DNA from: Kitasatospora sp. MAA4
Lineage (GTDB): Bacteria > Actinomycetota > Actinomycetes > Streptomycetales > Streptomycetaceae
DNA: 64,000 nt
Direction: 5' to 3'
Assembly (NCBI RefSeq): GCF_029893355.1
Contig: NZ_JARZAI010000015.1
Location: forward strand, 1 to 64,000
A program made the translations under genes and the position numbers. A model generated the notes under the pieces. That model worked only from the letters and a program-made list of their open reading frames with translations. It searched no databases and was not told the origin of the DNA. Of the stretch, positions 1 to 8,267 are shown piece after piece (within the stretch, counting starts at the first letter, position 1; every line of letters begins with the position of its first letter).

Positions 1-105
1 GGGGGGGGGGGGGGGGGGGGGGGGGCCACGGGGGGCCGGCGGCCCACCCCCCCCGCCCCGCCTCCACGCGGGGGGGGGGGGCCGCCCGCGGCCGCCCCCC
101 CCACC
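1..105. other. Low-complexity poly-G/poly-C contig end
   Basis: The first 25 bases are all G and the next 80 are almost only runs of G or C. Nothing resembling the neighbouring coding sequence is present. Runs like this are typical of two-colour Illumina no-signal G calls or of collapsed read ends, so I read this as an assembly artefact rather than biology. Normal streptomycete sequence begins at about position 106. Confidence 0.75.
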
Positions 106-132
106 GTGCTTCTCGCTTGCGTCTGCGGCCTA

Positions 133-519
133 CTACATGCCGTCGTGTTCGTCCCGGCGGCGCTGCCAGCGCTGTTCCATCCGGTCCATCACGCTCGCCT
201 TGCGGCGCGGCGCGGGGGCGGTCCGCTGCCCGGCCCCCTGGCCGGCCGGCGGATGGCGGCGCCACCCGGTGACGGCGAGGACCGCGCAGCCCAGCATGAC
301 GAGGAATCCGACGACGCTCACCCAGATGAGTTGAGCGACCATGCCCCCCATCAGGAGGGCGACACCCACCACGAACCCGGCCGCAGCCTGGTACACCCGG
401 CGACGGGTGTACATGCGCAGCCCGGTTCCCTCAAGCGCTGTCGCGAACTTGGGATCTTCGGCGTACAGCGCTCGCTCCATCTGGTCGAGCAGTCGCTGCT
501 CGTGCTCCGAGAGCGGCAC
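133..519 (-). CDS. DUF3040 membrane protein
   Basis: A 128-residue protein starting with GTG behind a GGAGGA-type ribosome site. The N-terminal MPLSEHEQRLLDQMERAL is the signature of the DUF3040 family. Residues about 46-85 form two membrane helices, and the C-terminus is basic and predicted cytoplasmic. The family is actinobacterial and usually sits just before mraZ and the division/cell-wall (dcw) genes, transcribed in this same direction, so the dcw cluster is expected just beyond the left edge. The molecular function is unknown. The family call is solid; any role in division is inferred from position only. Confidence 0.85.
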   Translation of the reverse strand: MPLSEHEQRLLDQMERALYAEDPKFATALEGTGLRMYTRRRVYQAAAGFVVGVALLMGGMVAQLIWVSVVGFLVMLGCAVLAVTGWRRHPPAGQGAGQRTAPAPRRKASVMDRMEQRWQRRRDEHDGM

Positions 520-752
520 GGAGTCCTCCTACTCGTCGGTCGCGGGGGCGACCGGTCCGCCACCTGGCTTCGTTGTGGTCCATATGCCCCATGCGCCTGG
601 CCGTCATGCGTTCTGGCTTTACCCAGATCATACGGTCCACGGGTGCCCTTCGGGGCGGGCGACGATCCGTCGTGTCCGACACATCTGCGAGCACCCAGCA
701 CCCAGCCAACGACCCGGGACACGCCGGAGTGCCCGCGGGCGCGAAGGCTAAC

Positions 753-1505
753 TCAGCCGAGCGCCGCGAGCACGTGCAGCTGGGTGGCGACCGCGTGAAA
801 AGCGGGCTGCTGGGAGGCGGCCTCCTCCAGCTTGAGCAGCGCCTCCATGGCTCCCGGTTCGGTGTCGACCAGGACCCCGGGCACCAGGTCGGCGAAGACC
901 CGCACGCCGTGCACCGACTCGACCCGCAGGCCGGCCGCGGCGGCCAGCTCGCCCAGCTCGTCGGCGGTGAAGCGGCGCGGCATCGGGTCGCCGGCGCCCC
1001 AGCGGCCGTCCGGCGCGGTGAGGACCGTCCGCGACTCGTCGAAGTGACCGGCCAGCGCCCGGGCCAGCACGGCGCCGTTGCGGTTCGCGGCCAGCAGGCT
1101 GACCAGCCCGCCCTTGTGCAGCGTCCCGGTCAGGCTGGTGAGCGCGTCCGCGGGGTCGTCGACCATCTCCAGCACGCCGTGGCAGAGCACCGCGTCCACC
1201 GAGGAGGGGGCGATCAGGTCGGGCAGCGTCTGGGTGTCCCCCTGGACGGCGCGCACCAGGTCGGTCACGCCCGCCTCGGCGGCGCGGCGCTCCAGCGCGA
1301 AGAGCGCGTCCGGGCTCGGGTCGACCACCGTGACACGGTGGCCGAGCCGGGCCACCGGCACGGCGAAGTTGCCGGTGCCGCCGCCGGTGTCCAGCACGTC
1401 GAGCACCGGCTGATCCAGCTCGGCCGCCCGACGCTCCAGGGCCGTCCGCACCACCTCCCAGACCACGGCGGTACGCAGGGCGCTGCGGGGACGCGTCGGG
1501 TACAA
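753..1505 (-). CDS. Class I SAM-dependent methyltransferase
   Basis: A 250-residue soluble protein. The TTG start lies 8 nt after GAGGAG. Motif I, DTGGGTGNFAVPVA (about residues 39-52), and the acidic end of strand 2, VTVVDPSPD (58-66), form the SAM site of a Rossmann methyltransferase. The central region also has the VLCHGVLEMVDDP motif seen in UbiE/COQ5-like methyltransferases. The substrate cannot be told from the sequence. The gene points the same way as DUF3040 downstream and the HEPN gene 43 nt upstream, so the three may be co-transcribed. Confidence 0.85.
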   Translation of the reverse strand: MYPTRPRSALRTAVVWEVVRTALERRAAELDQPVLDVLDTGGGTGNFAVPVARLGHRVTVVDPSPDALFALERRAAEAGVTDLVRAVQGDTQTLPDLIAPSSVDAVLCHGVLEMVDDPADALTSLTGTLHKGGLVSLLAANRNGAVLARALAGHFDESRTVLTAPDGRWGAGDPMPRRFTADELGELAAAAGLRVESVHGVRVFADLVPGVLVDTEPGAMEALLKLEEAASQQPAFHAVATQLHVLAALG

Positions 1506-1548
1506 GGTGAGGTCTCCTCAGAAGGGCGGCGAGCCTGACGACTCCACC

Positions 1549-2061
1549 TTAGAGCCTGTGATCAGGGGGTGGCGGGCCGAGGCGCAGCACGCGTTCGACC
1601 AGGCGCAGGAAGACCGCGGTGTTGCGGACCAGGTCGTCGGCGTCGCGCTCGCTCGCGGCGCCCTGCAGGCCGGCCTCGGCCGCGGCGCGTTTTCGGGCGC
1701 CGGCTGCGAAGTAGACCGCCCACTCGGCCAGTTCGGGCGCTATCTCGGGCAGCACCTCCCACGCGCTGCGGATCGCCCTGCGCCGGCGCGGGTTGGTCTC
1801 CGGGCGCCCGCGCACGGCGAGCACCGCTGCGGTGGTGCGCAGCGCGGCCAGGTGCGCGGTGGCGTACCGCTCCAGCGGGTCCTGCGCGCTGCCGGCTCGG
1901 ACCAGCGTGCGGTGGGCCTGCGCCAGCAGGTCCAGGGCAGCCGGCGGCGCCCCCGCCCTGAGCAGCACCGGATGGACGTCGACGGAACGCAGCGGGATCT
2001 GGTCGGACGCCGAAGCGGACGTCCTGTCGGGGATCTCGTTCGGGAGGTCGGTGACGTTCAT
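1549..2061 (-). CDS. SAV_6107-type HEPN domain protein
   Basis: A 170-residue, mostly helical, Ala/Arg-rich protein. I place the start at the ATG (MNVTDLPNEIPD) that follows GGGGGAG, not at the longer upstream frame. The body, from about residue 30 (PVLLRAGAPPAALDLLAQAH), resembles the SAV_6107 group of HEPN proteins found in actinomycetes. HEPN folds are often RNases or nucleotide-transferase partners, but I do not see a clear RxxxxH catalytic motif, nor a nucleotidyltransferase neighbour. It is probably a core actinobacterial protein rather than a toxin. Function unknown. Confidence 0.75.
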   Translation of the reverse strand: MNVTDLPNEIPDRTSASASDQIPLRSVDVHPVLLRAGAPPAALDLLAQAHRTLVRAGSAQDPLERYATAHLAALRTTAAVLAVRGRPETNPRRRRAIRSAWEVLPEIAPELAEWAVYFAAGARKRAAAEAGLQGAASERDADDLVRNTAVFLRLVERVLRLGPPPPDHRL

Positions 2062-2188
2062 GTTCTCCCCCGGTCCGGAGCAGGCCGCACGGATCGGTCG
2101 ACCCGTGCTCCCCCATGCTGTCCCCCGGCACTGACAACGACGGCGCGCGATACGGTGACCGGCGAATATTCGACACGGGGAGAGAACC

Positions 2189-2800
2189 TTGACGGTCCTA
2201 CCACTGATCTTCACCAGCGGCTGGGCGAGCGGCATCAACGCCTACGCCGTGGTCATGCTGCTCGGCCTGCTGGGCCGCTTCGGCGGCGCGGACTCGGTGC
2301 CGCCGGTGCTGGAGCGCACCGACGTGCTGATCGCCGCGATCGTGCTGTTCCTCTGCGAGGCCGTGGCCGACAAGATCCCGTACGTGGACTCGGTCTGGGA
2401 CGCCGTCCACACGGTGATCCGCCCGATCGCCGGCGCCGTGGTGGCCGCCCTGCTGGCGAGCCAGCACCCGGGCTCGCTCGGCCAGCTGGCCGCGGGCGCG
2501 ATCGGCGGCACCACCGCGCTGGCCAGCCATCTGGTCAAGGCCTCGGTCCGGATGGCGGTCAACACCTCGCCCGAGCCGTTCAGCAACATCGTGATCAGCC
2601 TGCTGGAGGATCTCGCGGTGGCCGGCCTGGTCACCCTGGCGATCTTCCACCCCTGGGTGGCCGCCTCGATCGCCGCGGTGCTGCTGGCCGCGGGTCTGCT
2701 GGTGGTCTGGTTCGCCTTCTCCCGGATCCGCCGCTTCCTGGCCAACCGCCGCGAGCGCCGGGCCCGCCGGATGCGGCAGACGCCCCTACTAGGATCTTGA
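2189..2800 (+). CDS. DUF4126 membrane protein
   Basis: A 203-residue integral membrane protein. The TTG start follows GGGGAGAGAACC. The opening LPLIFTSGWASGINAYAVV and several hydrophobic stretches match DUF4126, a family of small multi-pass proteins of unknown function. The C-terminus is strongly basic. It is divergent from the HEPN gene across 127 bp, which must contain both promoters. Only 3 nt separate its stop from the next ATG, so it is co-transcribed with the CrtI-like flavoenzyme. Confidence 0.85.
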   Translation: MTVLPLIFTSGWASGINAYAVVMLLGLLGRFGGADSVPPVLERTDVLIAAIVLFLCEAVADKIPYVDSVWDAVHTVIRPIAGAVVAALLASQHPGSLGQLAAGAIGGTTALASHLVKASVRMAVNTSPEPFSNIVISLLEDLAVAGLVTLAIFHPWVAASIAAVLLAAGLLVVWFAFSRIRRFLANRRERRARRMRQTPLLGS

Positions 2801-2803
2801 GCC

Positions 2804-4186
2804 ATGGCACGGATCGTCATCATCGGAGCGGGGATCAGCGGACTGGCGGCGGCGGCGCGGCTGGCGACGGTCGGGCACCGGGTGACGGTCTGTGAGGCGA
2901 GCAGCACGTACGGCGGGATGCTGGGGCAGTACCGGCGCGACGGCTTCGCCTTCGACACCGGTCCCACCCTGCTCACGCTGCCCGCGGTCTACCGCGACCT
3001 CGCGCTGAAGACCGGCCGGGAGCCGCTGGAGCAGCTGGTCGAGCTCTCCCCGGTGGACCCCGAGAGCCGGCACGTCTTCGCCGACGGCTCGTCCGTCCTG
3101 CTGCCCAACGCCTCGCGCGGCGGGGTCGGCCAGGCGCTGGACGCGGCCTTCGGCGCGGGGGCGGGCGAGCGCTGGGGGCAGCTGACGAACCGCGGCCGCA
3201 CGGTCTGGGAGGCCACCCGCCGCCCGCTGCTCGAGGAGCCGCTGCCCGCCGACCCCGCGGCTCTGCGCAGCGACCCGTACCCGGCCGCACCGCGCCGGGG
3301 ACTGGGCCGGCTGCTCGGCGGCGAACCCACCCTCGCCCAGGTCGCGCAGCGCGAACTGGGCGGCCACCCGGCGCTGACCGCACTCCTTGAGGAGTACGCC
3401 CTGCGGTTCGGCTTCGACCCGCGGACCGTCCCGGCCGGCGCCACCGTGATCCCGTACATGGAGCAGAGCTTCGGCGTCTGGTACGTCCGCGGCGGCATGC
3501 GGGCGCTGGCCGAGGCGGTCTACCGGCGCTGCGAGCAGCGCGGCGTGGAGTTCCACTTCAGGACCCGGGTCGTGGAGCCGCCGACCGGCGTGCTGCTGCG
3601 TCAGGCGCCGGGCGACCCGACGCTGCCGGGCCGGGTCAGCGTGCTGCTCGCGCTGCGCGGGGCGCGGCCCGCCGGGACGCCGCACCGCACCGTGCTGCAT
3701 GCCGCCGACCGGGCCGACGAGCTCGACGCGCTGTTCGGCCCCACCGCCCGGCTCTGCGACCGCCCGACCGTGCAGGTGCTGCGGCCCGACGACCCGTCAC
3801 TGCGCCCGGACGACAACCACGAGTGCGTCACCCTCACCGTCACGGTCCCCTCGCAGGCCCGGCTGGACTGGACCGCCGCCGGCGTCGCCGACCGCTTCGC
3901 GGACCGGCTGCTGGAGCACGCGGACGCGGCCGGCCTCGGCCTGCGCGAGCGGCTGCTCTGGCGGGTGGTGCGCACCCCGGCGGACACCGAGCGGGAGACC
4001 TCCGCCCCGGGCGGCGCCGTCCCGCGGCCGGCCCTGGCGGGCGCGCGCGGGGAGTTCCTGCTGACGCCGAACGAGGAACCGACGCCGGGCCGCTACCTGA
4101 TCGGCGGCTCCGCGCACCCGGGCGGCGGGCTGGCTCGCGCGGGCATGTCGGCCTGCATCACGGCCGGGCTGATCGGCCCGGCCTGA
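2804..4186 (+). CDS. CrtI-like FAD-dependent oxidoreductase
   Basis: A 460-residue flavoprotein. An N-terminal dinucleotide fold (IIGAGISGLAAAARL, residues 5-19), the early CEASSTYGGMLGQYRR segment and the FAFDTGPTLLTLP motif are those of the phytoene desaturase/CrtI family. The C-terminal part ends in a typical SAHPGGGLARAGMSA segment. No phytoene synthase or other carotenoid gene lies nearby, so the substrate is probably not phytoene and is unknown. ATG lies 9 nt after AGGA in the spacer behind DUF4126. The gene converges with the Gln-rich protein, stops 5 nt apart. Confidence 0.8.
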   Translation: MARIVIIGAGISGLAAAARLATVGHRVTVCEASSTYGGMLGQYRRDGFAFDTGPTLLTLPAVYRDLALKTGREPLEQLVELSPVDPESRHVFADGSSVLLPNASRGGVGQALDAAFGAGAGERWGQLTNRGRTVWEATRRPLLEEPLPADPAALRSDPYPAAPRRGLGRLLGGEPTLAQVAQRELGGHPALTALLEEYALRFGFDPRTVPAGATVIPYMEQSFGVWYVRGGMRALAEAVYRRCEQRGVEFHFRTRVVEPPTGVLLRQAPGDPTLPGRVSVLLALRGARPAGTPHRTVLHAADRADELDALFGPTARLCDRPTVQVLRPDDPSLRPDDNHECVTLTVTVPSQARLDWTAAGVADRFADRLLEHADAAGLGLRERLLWRVVRTPADTERETSAPGGAVPRPALAGARGEFLLTPNEEPTPGRYLIGGSAHPGGGLARAGMSACITAGLIGPA

Positions 4187-4191
4187 CCCGC

Positions 4192-4944
4192 CTACTGCTG
4201 CTGGGTCCAGCTCTCGGGCTGCTGGTAGTGCTGCTGCTCGTAGCCCTGCTGGTGCGGGATGCCGTAGTCCTGCTGGTACTGGGCGGGGTCCTGGTACTGC
4301 TGTTGCTGCTGCGGCTGCCAGTACGGGTCCTGGTACTGCTGCTGCTGCGGGTAACCCTGCTGCCCGTCCCAGCCCTGCTGGTAACCGGCGTCCTGGTAGC
4401 CCTGGACCGGCTGCTGCTGCCACTGCTGCTGCTCGCCGTACTGCGGGTACGACTGCTGCTGGGGCTGCGGCTCCTCCTGGGGCGAGTCCTGCAGGTAGCC
4501 GGGGGTCTCGTACACGCCGAAGTCGTCCTCGGTGAGCGGCTCCGGCAGGATCCCCTGCTCCGGCTCCTCGATCGGGCCGACCTCACCGACCACCGGCACC
4601 GCCACCGCCGCGACCGCCGCCTCGCCGCCGGTGGCCGCGCTGAGCAGCGGCACCTTGGCCAGCGGGCCGGGCAGCGCGCCGTCCGAGGCGCGCAGCGACC
4701 AGCTCCTGGTCGTCCCGCGCTTGACCGCCAGCGTCACGAAGACCTGGCCGGTCGCGAAGGCCACCGCGCCCGCCCCGATCACCGGCACCGAGCGGATCGC
4801 CATCCCGGCGACCACCAGCAGGAACCCGCCGAGTGCGACGCCCCGCCAGTGCAGCGGCGCCCGGTTCTGCAACAGCAGTTCGGCGACCAGCCACAGGGCG
4901 ACCACCGCGAGGGCCGCGTACAACACCAGCAATCCGATGCTCAT
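4192..4944 (-). CDS. Two-helix membrane protein with Gln/Tyr-rich tail
   Basis: A 250-residue protein. The start is the ATG preceded by GGAGG at 6 nt (MSIGLLVLYAAL); a longer in-frame start lacks a ribosome site. Residues about 2-24 and 38-75 are hydrophobic helices. After a linker of acidic and Ala/Val segments, the last ~100 residues are dominated by Q, Y, P and G, with runs such as QPQQQQQYQDP. The tail is compositionally disordered. It faces metF and is separated from it by 105 bp. I do not recognise a functional family; the membrane topology and low-complexity tail are what the sequence shows. Confidence 0.8.
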   Translation of the reverse strand: MSIGLLVLYAALAVVALWLVAELLLQNRAPLHWRGVALGGFLLVVAGMAIRSVPVIGAGAVAFATGQVFVTLAVKRGTTRSWSLRASDGALPGPLAKVPLLSAATGGEAAVAAVAVPVVGEVGPIEEPEQGILPEPLTEDDFGVYETPGYLQDSPQEEPQPQQQSYPQYGEQQQWQQQPVQGYQDAGYQQGWDGQQGYPQQQQYQDPYWQPQQQQQYQDPAQYQQDYGIPHQQGYEQQHYQQPESWTQQQ

Positions 4945-5049
4945 CTGCGACCTCCACCACAGCCCGGCGCGCGGGCCCGCGCGTGCGGCGACTGTACCGG
5001 TTCCAACCATCCGGCCCCACATCCGGCCGGGGCCTGCCGGTACCCGCGG

Positions 5050-5964
5050 TCAGCCCCGGTGCAGGCCGAGGTTCTGGTAGATCTGCAAGGTGGCCAGCGA
5101 GCCGTTGAGGGTGATGAAGTGCAGCCCCGGCACGCCCTCGGCGAGCAGCCGCTCGGACATCGCGGTGGCGTGCTCGATGCCGACCTCGCGCAGCGCCTGC
5201 GGGTCGTCCACGACGGCGCGCAGCCGGCTCTCCAGCTCCGCGGGGAAGGCCGAGCCGCTCAGCTGCGGGAAGCGCTCCAGCTGCTTGGCGTTGGTGACCG
5301 GCATGATCTCCGGGATGATCGGCACGTCGCAGCCGGCCGCGGCGACCTTGTCGCGCAGCCGCAGGTAGTCCTCGACCTCGAAGAACATCTGGGTGATCGC
5401 GTAGTCGGCACCGGCCCGCACCTTGGCGACGAAGTGGCGGATGTCCTCGTCCCAGTTCGCCGAGCGCGGGTGCATCTGCGGGAAGGCCGCCACGCCCACG
5501 CAGAAGTCGCCGATGCCCTTGATCAGCTCGACCAGCTCGTAGGCGTAGGTGACGCCCTCGGGGTGGCGCACCCAGTCGCCCAGCGGGTCGCCGGGCGGGT
5601 CGCCGCGCACCGCGAGGACGTTGCGGACGCCTTCGTCCGCGTACTGGCCGATGATGTTGCGCAGCTCCGCCACCGAGTGGTCGACGGCGGTCAGGTGCGC
5701 GACGGGCGTCAGCGTGGTCTCGGTGGCGATCCGGCCGACCATGTTGACGGTGCGCCCGCGCGAGGAGCCGCCGGCGCCGTACGTCATGCAGACGAAGTTC
5801 GGATTGAGCGTCTCCAGACGGCGGATCGCGTCCCAGAGCTTGTGCTCGGCTGCCTCGCTGCGCGGGGGCATGAACTCGAAGGAGAAGGACCTCTGCCCTG
5901 CCGCCAGCAGTTCGCGGACCGTGAGCGCGCGGTCGGTTCTGGTGGAGGGGATTCCTAGTGCCAT
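5050..5964 (-). CDS. metF: 5,10-methylenetetrahydrofolate reductase
   Basis: A 304-residue FAD enzyme that reduces methylene-THF to methyl-THF for methionine synthesis. The FSFEFMPPRSE motif carries the catalytic Glu (residue 30, equivalent to E. coli Glu28), and MTYGAGGSSRGRT and NVLAVRGDPP are family blocks of the TIM barrel. The length matches bacterial MetF. The ATG has no Shine-Dalgarno but is preceded at 6 nt by TAATCT, so a leaderless transcript is likely. Two near-identical 11-mers lie 21 bp apart upstream. M. tuberculosis has an MTHFR homologue (Rv2172c) next to idsA2, the same neighbour as here. Confidence 0.95.
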   Translation of the reverse strand: MALGIPSTRTDRALTVRELLAAGQRSFSFEFMPPRSEAAEHKLWDAIRRLETLNPNFVCMTYGAGGSSRGRTVNMVGRIATETTLTPVAHLTAVDHSVAELRNIIGQYADEGVRNVLAVRGDPPGDPLGDWVRHPEGVTYAYELVELIKGIGDFCVGVAAFPQMHPRSANWDEDIRHFVAKVRAGADYAITQMFFEVEDYLRLRDKVAAAGCDVPIIPEIMPVTNAKQLERFPQLSGSAFPAELESRLRAVVDDPQALREVGIEHATAMSERLLAEGVPGLHFITLNGSLATLQIYQNLGLHRG

Positions 5965-5970
5965 GACCGC

Positions 5971-5976
5971 AGATTA
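5971..5976 (-). promoter_or_regulatory. Putative metF -10 (leaderless)
   Basis: TAATCT read on the minus strand, six bases before the metF ATG. The distance puts the transcription start at or next to the start codon. No good -35 is visible 16-19 bp upstream. Confidence 0.4.
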
Positions 5977-6002
5977 ACGGTCACCAGGGGGTCGCGGACA
6001 GA

Positions 6003-6034
6003 GAACGTCCACAGAACGAGACGGAATGTCCACA
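6003..6034 (+). repeat. Direct repeat GAAYGTCCACA x2, 21-bp period
   Basis: GAACGTCCACA at 6003-6013 and GAATGTCCACA at 6024-6034, start to start 21 bp, i.e. two helical turns. They lie 38-70 bp upstream of the metF start, where an activator or repressor would bind, and also upstream of the divergent prenyl synthase. Confidence 0.45.
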
Positions 6035-6125
6035 TGTCCAAGGGGCGCCACGGAAGCGGCGCGGCGGCCAGTGCCCGGCACCCGGCGCTAGTCTGGCGGT
6101 ACCCCAATGATTGCGGAGAACCGTC

Positions 6126-7232
6126 GTGACCTCGCCCAGCCCCTCGCCCGTCCAGCCCCTTGATGTGGAGGCGGTCCGCGAGCGCGTGAACGCCGCTCTC
6201 GCGGCGTTCATGGACGAACAGGGCGTCCTGCTCGGCAAGATCTCCCCCGGCCTGGTCCCGGCCGCCGACGCGCTGCGGGACTTCCTGTTGGACGGCGGCA
6301 AGCGGCTGCGCCCGGCGTTCTGCTACTGGGGTTGGCGGGGCGCCGGCGGGGCCGCCGACAGCAGCGGCATCGCACACGCCGCGGCGGCGCTGGAGCTGCT
6401 CCAGGCCAGCGCGCTGGTGCACGACGACCTGATGGACCGCAGCGACACCCGGCGCGGGCTGCCCTCCATCCACCGCCGCTTCGAGGCACTGCACCGGGAC
6501 AGCGGCTGGCGCGGCGACCGCGAGCAGTACGGTGCGGCGGCGGCGGTGCTGCTCGGCGACCTGCTGCTGATCTGGTGCGACGAACTGTTCGTCCGCTGCG
6601 GCCTGGAGTCCGCCGCGGTGCTGGCCGCCAAGCCGGTCTTCGACCTGATGCGCACCGAGGTGATGGCCGGCCAGTACCTGGACGTACTGGAGCCGGTGGC
6701 CGGCGACTCGACCGACGCGCTGGCCCTGGACCGGGCGCAGACCGTCCTGCACTACAAGTCGGCGAAGTACACCATCGAGCGGCCGCTTCAGGTCGGCGCC
6801 CGGCTCGCGGGCGCCTCGCAGACCCTGGTCGACGCGTACTCGGCCTTCGGGCTGCCGCTCGGCGAGGCCTTCCAGCTCCGCGACGACCTGCTGGGGGTCT
6901 TCGGCGACCCGGCCGTGACCGGCAAGCCCGCCGGGGACGACCTGCGCGAGGGCAAGCGCACCCTGCTGATCGCGCTCGCCCTGCGCGCGCTGGCCCCGGC
7001 CGAGGCCGCCCGGCTGGACGCCCGGCTCGGCGCGCCGGGGCTCACCCCCGAGGAGATCGCCGAACTGAGCGAGCTGGTGGCCCGCAGCGGCGCGGCCGAG
7101 CGGGTCGAGGAGCGGATCGACGTGCTGATGCGTCAGTCGCTGTCCGCCCTGGACGCGGCGCCGCTGGCTGACGAGGCGGCCCGGGCCACGCTGCTCGCGC
7201 TCGCCCGGGCCGCCACCGTCCGCCGCTACTGA
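6126..7232 (+). CDS. Polyprenyl diphosphate synthase
   Basis: A 368-residue trans-prenyltransferase that condenses IPP with allylic diphosphates. I chose the GTG at 6126, 5 nt after GGAGAA, over an in-frame TTG five codons upstream. The first Asp motif is DDLMD (residues 100-104) with the basic RRG after it. The second is RDDLLGVFGD near residue 253. Bulky residues ahead of the first motif (ALELLQASALVHDD) are ordinary for C15-C20 or longer synthases; chain length cannot be read safely. It is the positional counterpart of mycobacterial idsA2 (Rv2173). Converges with thiE, stops 1 nt apart. Confidence 0.9.
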   Translation: MTSPSPSPVQPLDVEAVRERVNAALAAFMDEQGVLLGKISPGLVPAADALRDFLLDGGKRLRPAFCYWGWRGAGGAADSSGIAHAAAALELLQASALVHDDLMDRSDTRRGLPSIHRRFEALHRDSGWRGDREQYGAAAAVLLGDLLLIWCDELFVRCGLESAAVLAAKPVFDLMRTEVMAGQYLDVLEPVAGDSTDALALDRAQTVLHYKSAKYTIERPLQVGARLAGASQTLVDAYSAFGLPLGEAFQLRDDLLGVFGDPAVTGKPAGDDLREGKRTLLIALALRALAPAEAARLDARLGAPGLTPEEIAELSELVARSGAAERVEERIDVLMRQSLSALDAAPLADEAARATLLALARAATVRRY

Positions 7233-7233
7233 G

Positions 7234-7887
7234 TCAGGAGACGGCGCGCACCCGGCGGGCCAGCTCCGCGGCGGCCGCGCCCGGGTCCTCGGCCGCGGTG
7301 ATCGCCCGGACCACCACGACCCGGCGGGCACCGGCGGCCAGCACCTCGTCCAGGTTGCCCAGGTCGATCCCGCCGATCGCGAACCACGGACGGTCCGTCG
7401 ACTGCCGCGCCGCGTACTCCACCAGGCCCAGGCCCGGTGCGAAGCGGCCCGGCTTGGTGGGCGTCGGCCAGACCGGCCCGGTGCAGAAGTAGTCCACGCC
7501 GGCCTCGGCGATCGCCGCGTCCACCTCGGACTCCGCGTGGCAGGACCGCCCGATCACGACGTCCTCGCCCAGGATCGCCCGGGCGTGCGGGACCGGCAGG
7601 TCGTCCTGGCCCAGGTGCAGCACCTGGGGGCGAGCGGCGTGCGCGACGTCGGCGCGGTCGTTGACCGAGAAGAGCTTCCCGTGCCGCCGGGCGGCGTCCG
7701 CGAAGACCTCCAGGTACTCCAGCTCCTGCTTGGCCTCCAGGCCCTTGTCCCGGAGCTGGACGATGTCCACGCCGCCGGCCAGCACGGCGTCCAGGAACTG
7801 CGGCAGGTCGCCCTGCTCGCGCCGGGCGTCGGTGCACAGGTAGAGCCGGGCGTCCGCGAGCTTCGCCCGGTGGTCCGCGCCGGCCAT
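7234..7887 (-). CDS. thiE: Thiamine-phosphate synthase
   Basis: A 217-residue TIM-barrel enzyme that joins HMP-PP and thiazole phosphate to make thiamine phosphate. Recognisable blocks are IVQLRDKG, FSVNDRADVAHA, HLGQDDLPV, IGRSCHAESE, the phosphate loop YFCTGPVWPTPTKPG and FAIGGID. The ATG start overlaps the stop of the upstream Rv2175c-type gene by one base (TGATG), so translation is coupled. Thiazole synthesis (thiOSG) is in a separate, riboswitch-controlled operon 1.7 kb away in the opposite direction; I see no riboswitch before thiE. Confidence 0.95.
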   Translation of the reverse strand: MAGADHRAKLADARLYLCTDARREQGDLPQFLDAVLAGGVDIVQLRDKGLEAKQELEYLEVFADAARRHGKLFSVNDRADVAHAARPQVLHLGQDDLPVPHARAILGEDVVIGRSCHAESEVDAAIAEAGVDYFCTGPVWPTPTKPGRFAPGLGLVEYAARQSTDRPWFAIGGIDLGNLDEVLAAGARRVVVVRAITAAEDPGAAAAELARRVRAVS

Positions 7888-8255
7888 CAGATCAGCATCG
7901 CCTGGGCGCGCCGCTTGACCTCGGTCCCGCGGTTCTCCTGCAGCGCCTGGATCGGGCTGCCCGGCAGAGTCTCGTCCTCGGTGAAGAGCCACTCGATGAT
8001 CTCTTCGTCGGTGAACTTGGCGTCTTGCAGCAGGGTCAGTGTGGGGGCCAGGTGCTTGGTCAGGCCCGGGCCGTCGATGAAGGCGGCCGGCACCTGGAGC
8101 GAGCGGTTCGCGCCGCGGCGGAACGCGATCAGCTTGTGGTCCTTGACCATCTGACGCACTTCGGTGACCAGTACACCCCACTGTTCGGAGATGTCGGGCA
8201 GGTACATCCACTCGCTCACGAGGGCTTCGATCTTGGCATCCGTATCGCTACTCAC
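7887..8255 (-). CDS. Rv2175c-family DNA-binding protein
   Basis: A 122-residue protein starting GTG, with the winged-helix N-terminus LPDISEQWGVLVTEVRQMVKDH and a helical C-terminus containing FTDEEIIEWLFTED. This is the actinobacterial Rv2175c family. In M. tuberculosis Rv2175c is a DNA-binding substrate of the kinase PknL, encoded beside it. Here a PknL-like kinase lies 3.6 kb away across the thiO-thiG operon, so the pair has stayed in the same neighbourhood. There is no clear ribosome site before the GTG. Stop overlaps the thiE start. Confidence 0.85.
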   Translation of the reverse strand: MSSDTDAKIEALVSEWMYLPDISEQWGVLVTEVRQMVKDHKLIAFRRGANRSLQVPAAFIDGPGLTKHLAPTLTLLQDAKFTDEEIIEWLFTEDETLPGSPIQALQENRGTEVKRRAQAMLI

Positions 8256-8267
8256 AGCACCAGGGTC

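Noticed and set aside
1549..2061. HEPN protein as half of a toxin-antitoxin pair
   Set aside because: No nucleotidyltransferase (MNT) or other antitoxin gene is adjacent, I do not see a clear RxxxxH motif, and the gene is part of a conserved core neighbourhood.
2804..4186. Carotenoid biosynthesis cluster
   Set aside because: Only a desaturase-like gene is present; there is no phytoene synthase, cyclase or polyketide/terpene gene, and the surroundings are housekeeping.
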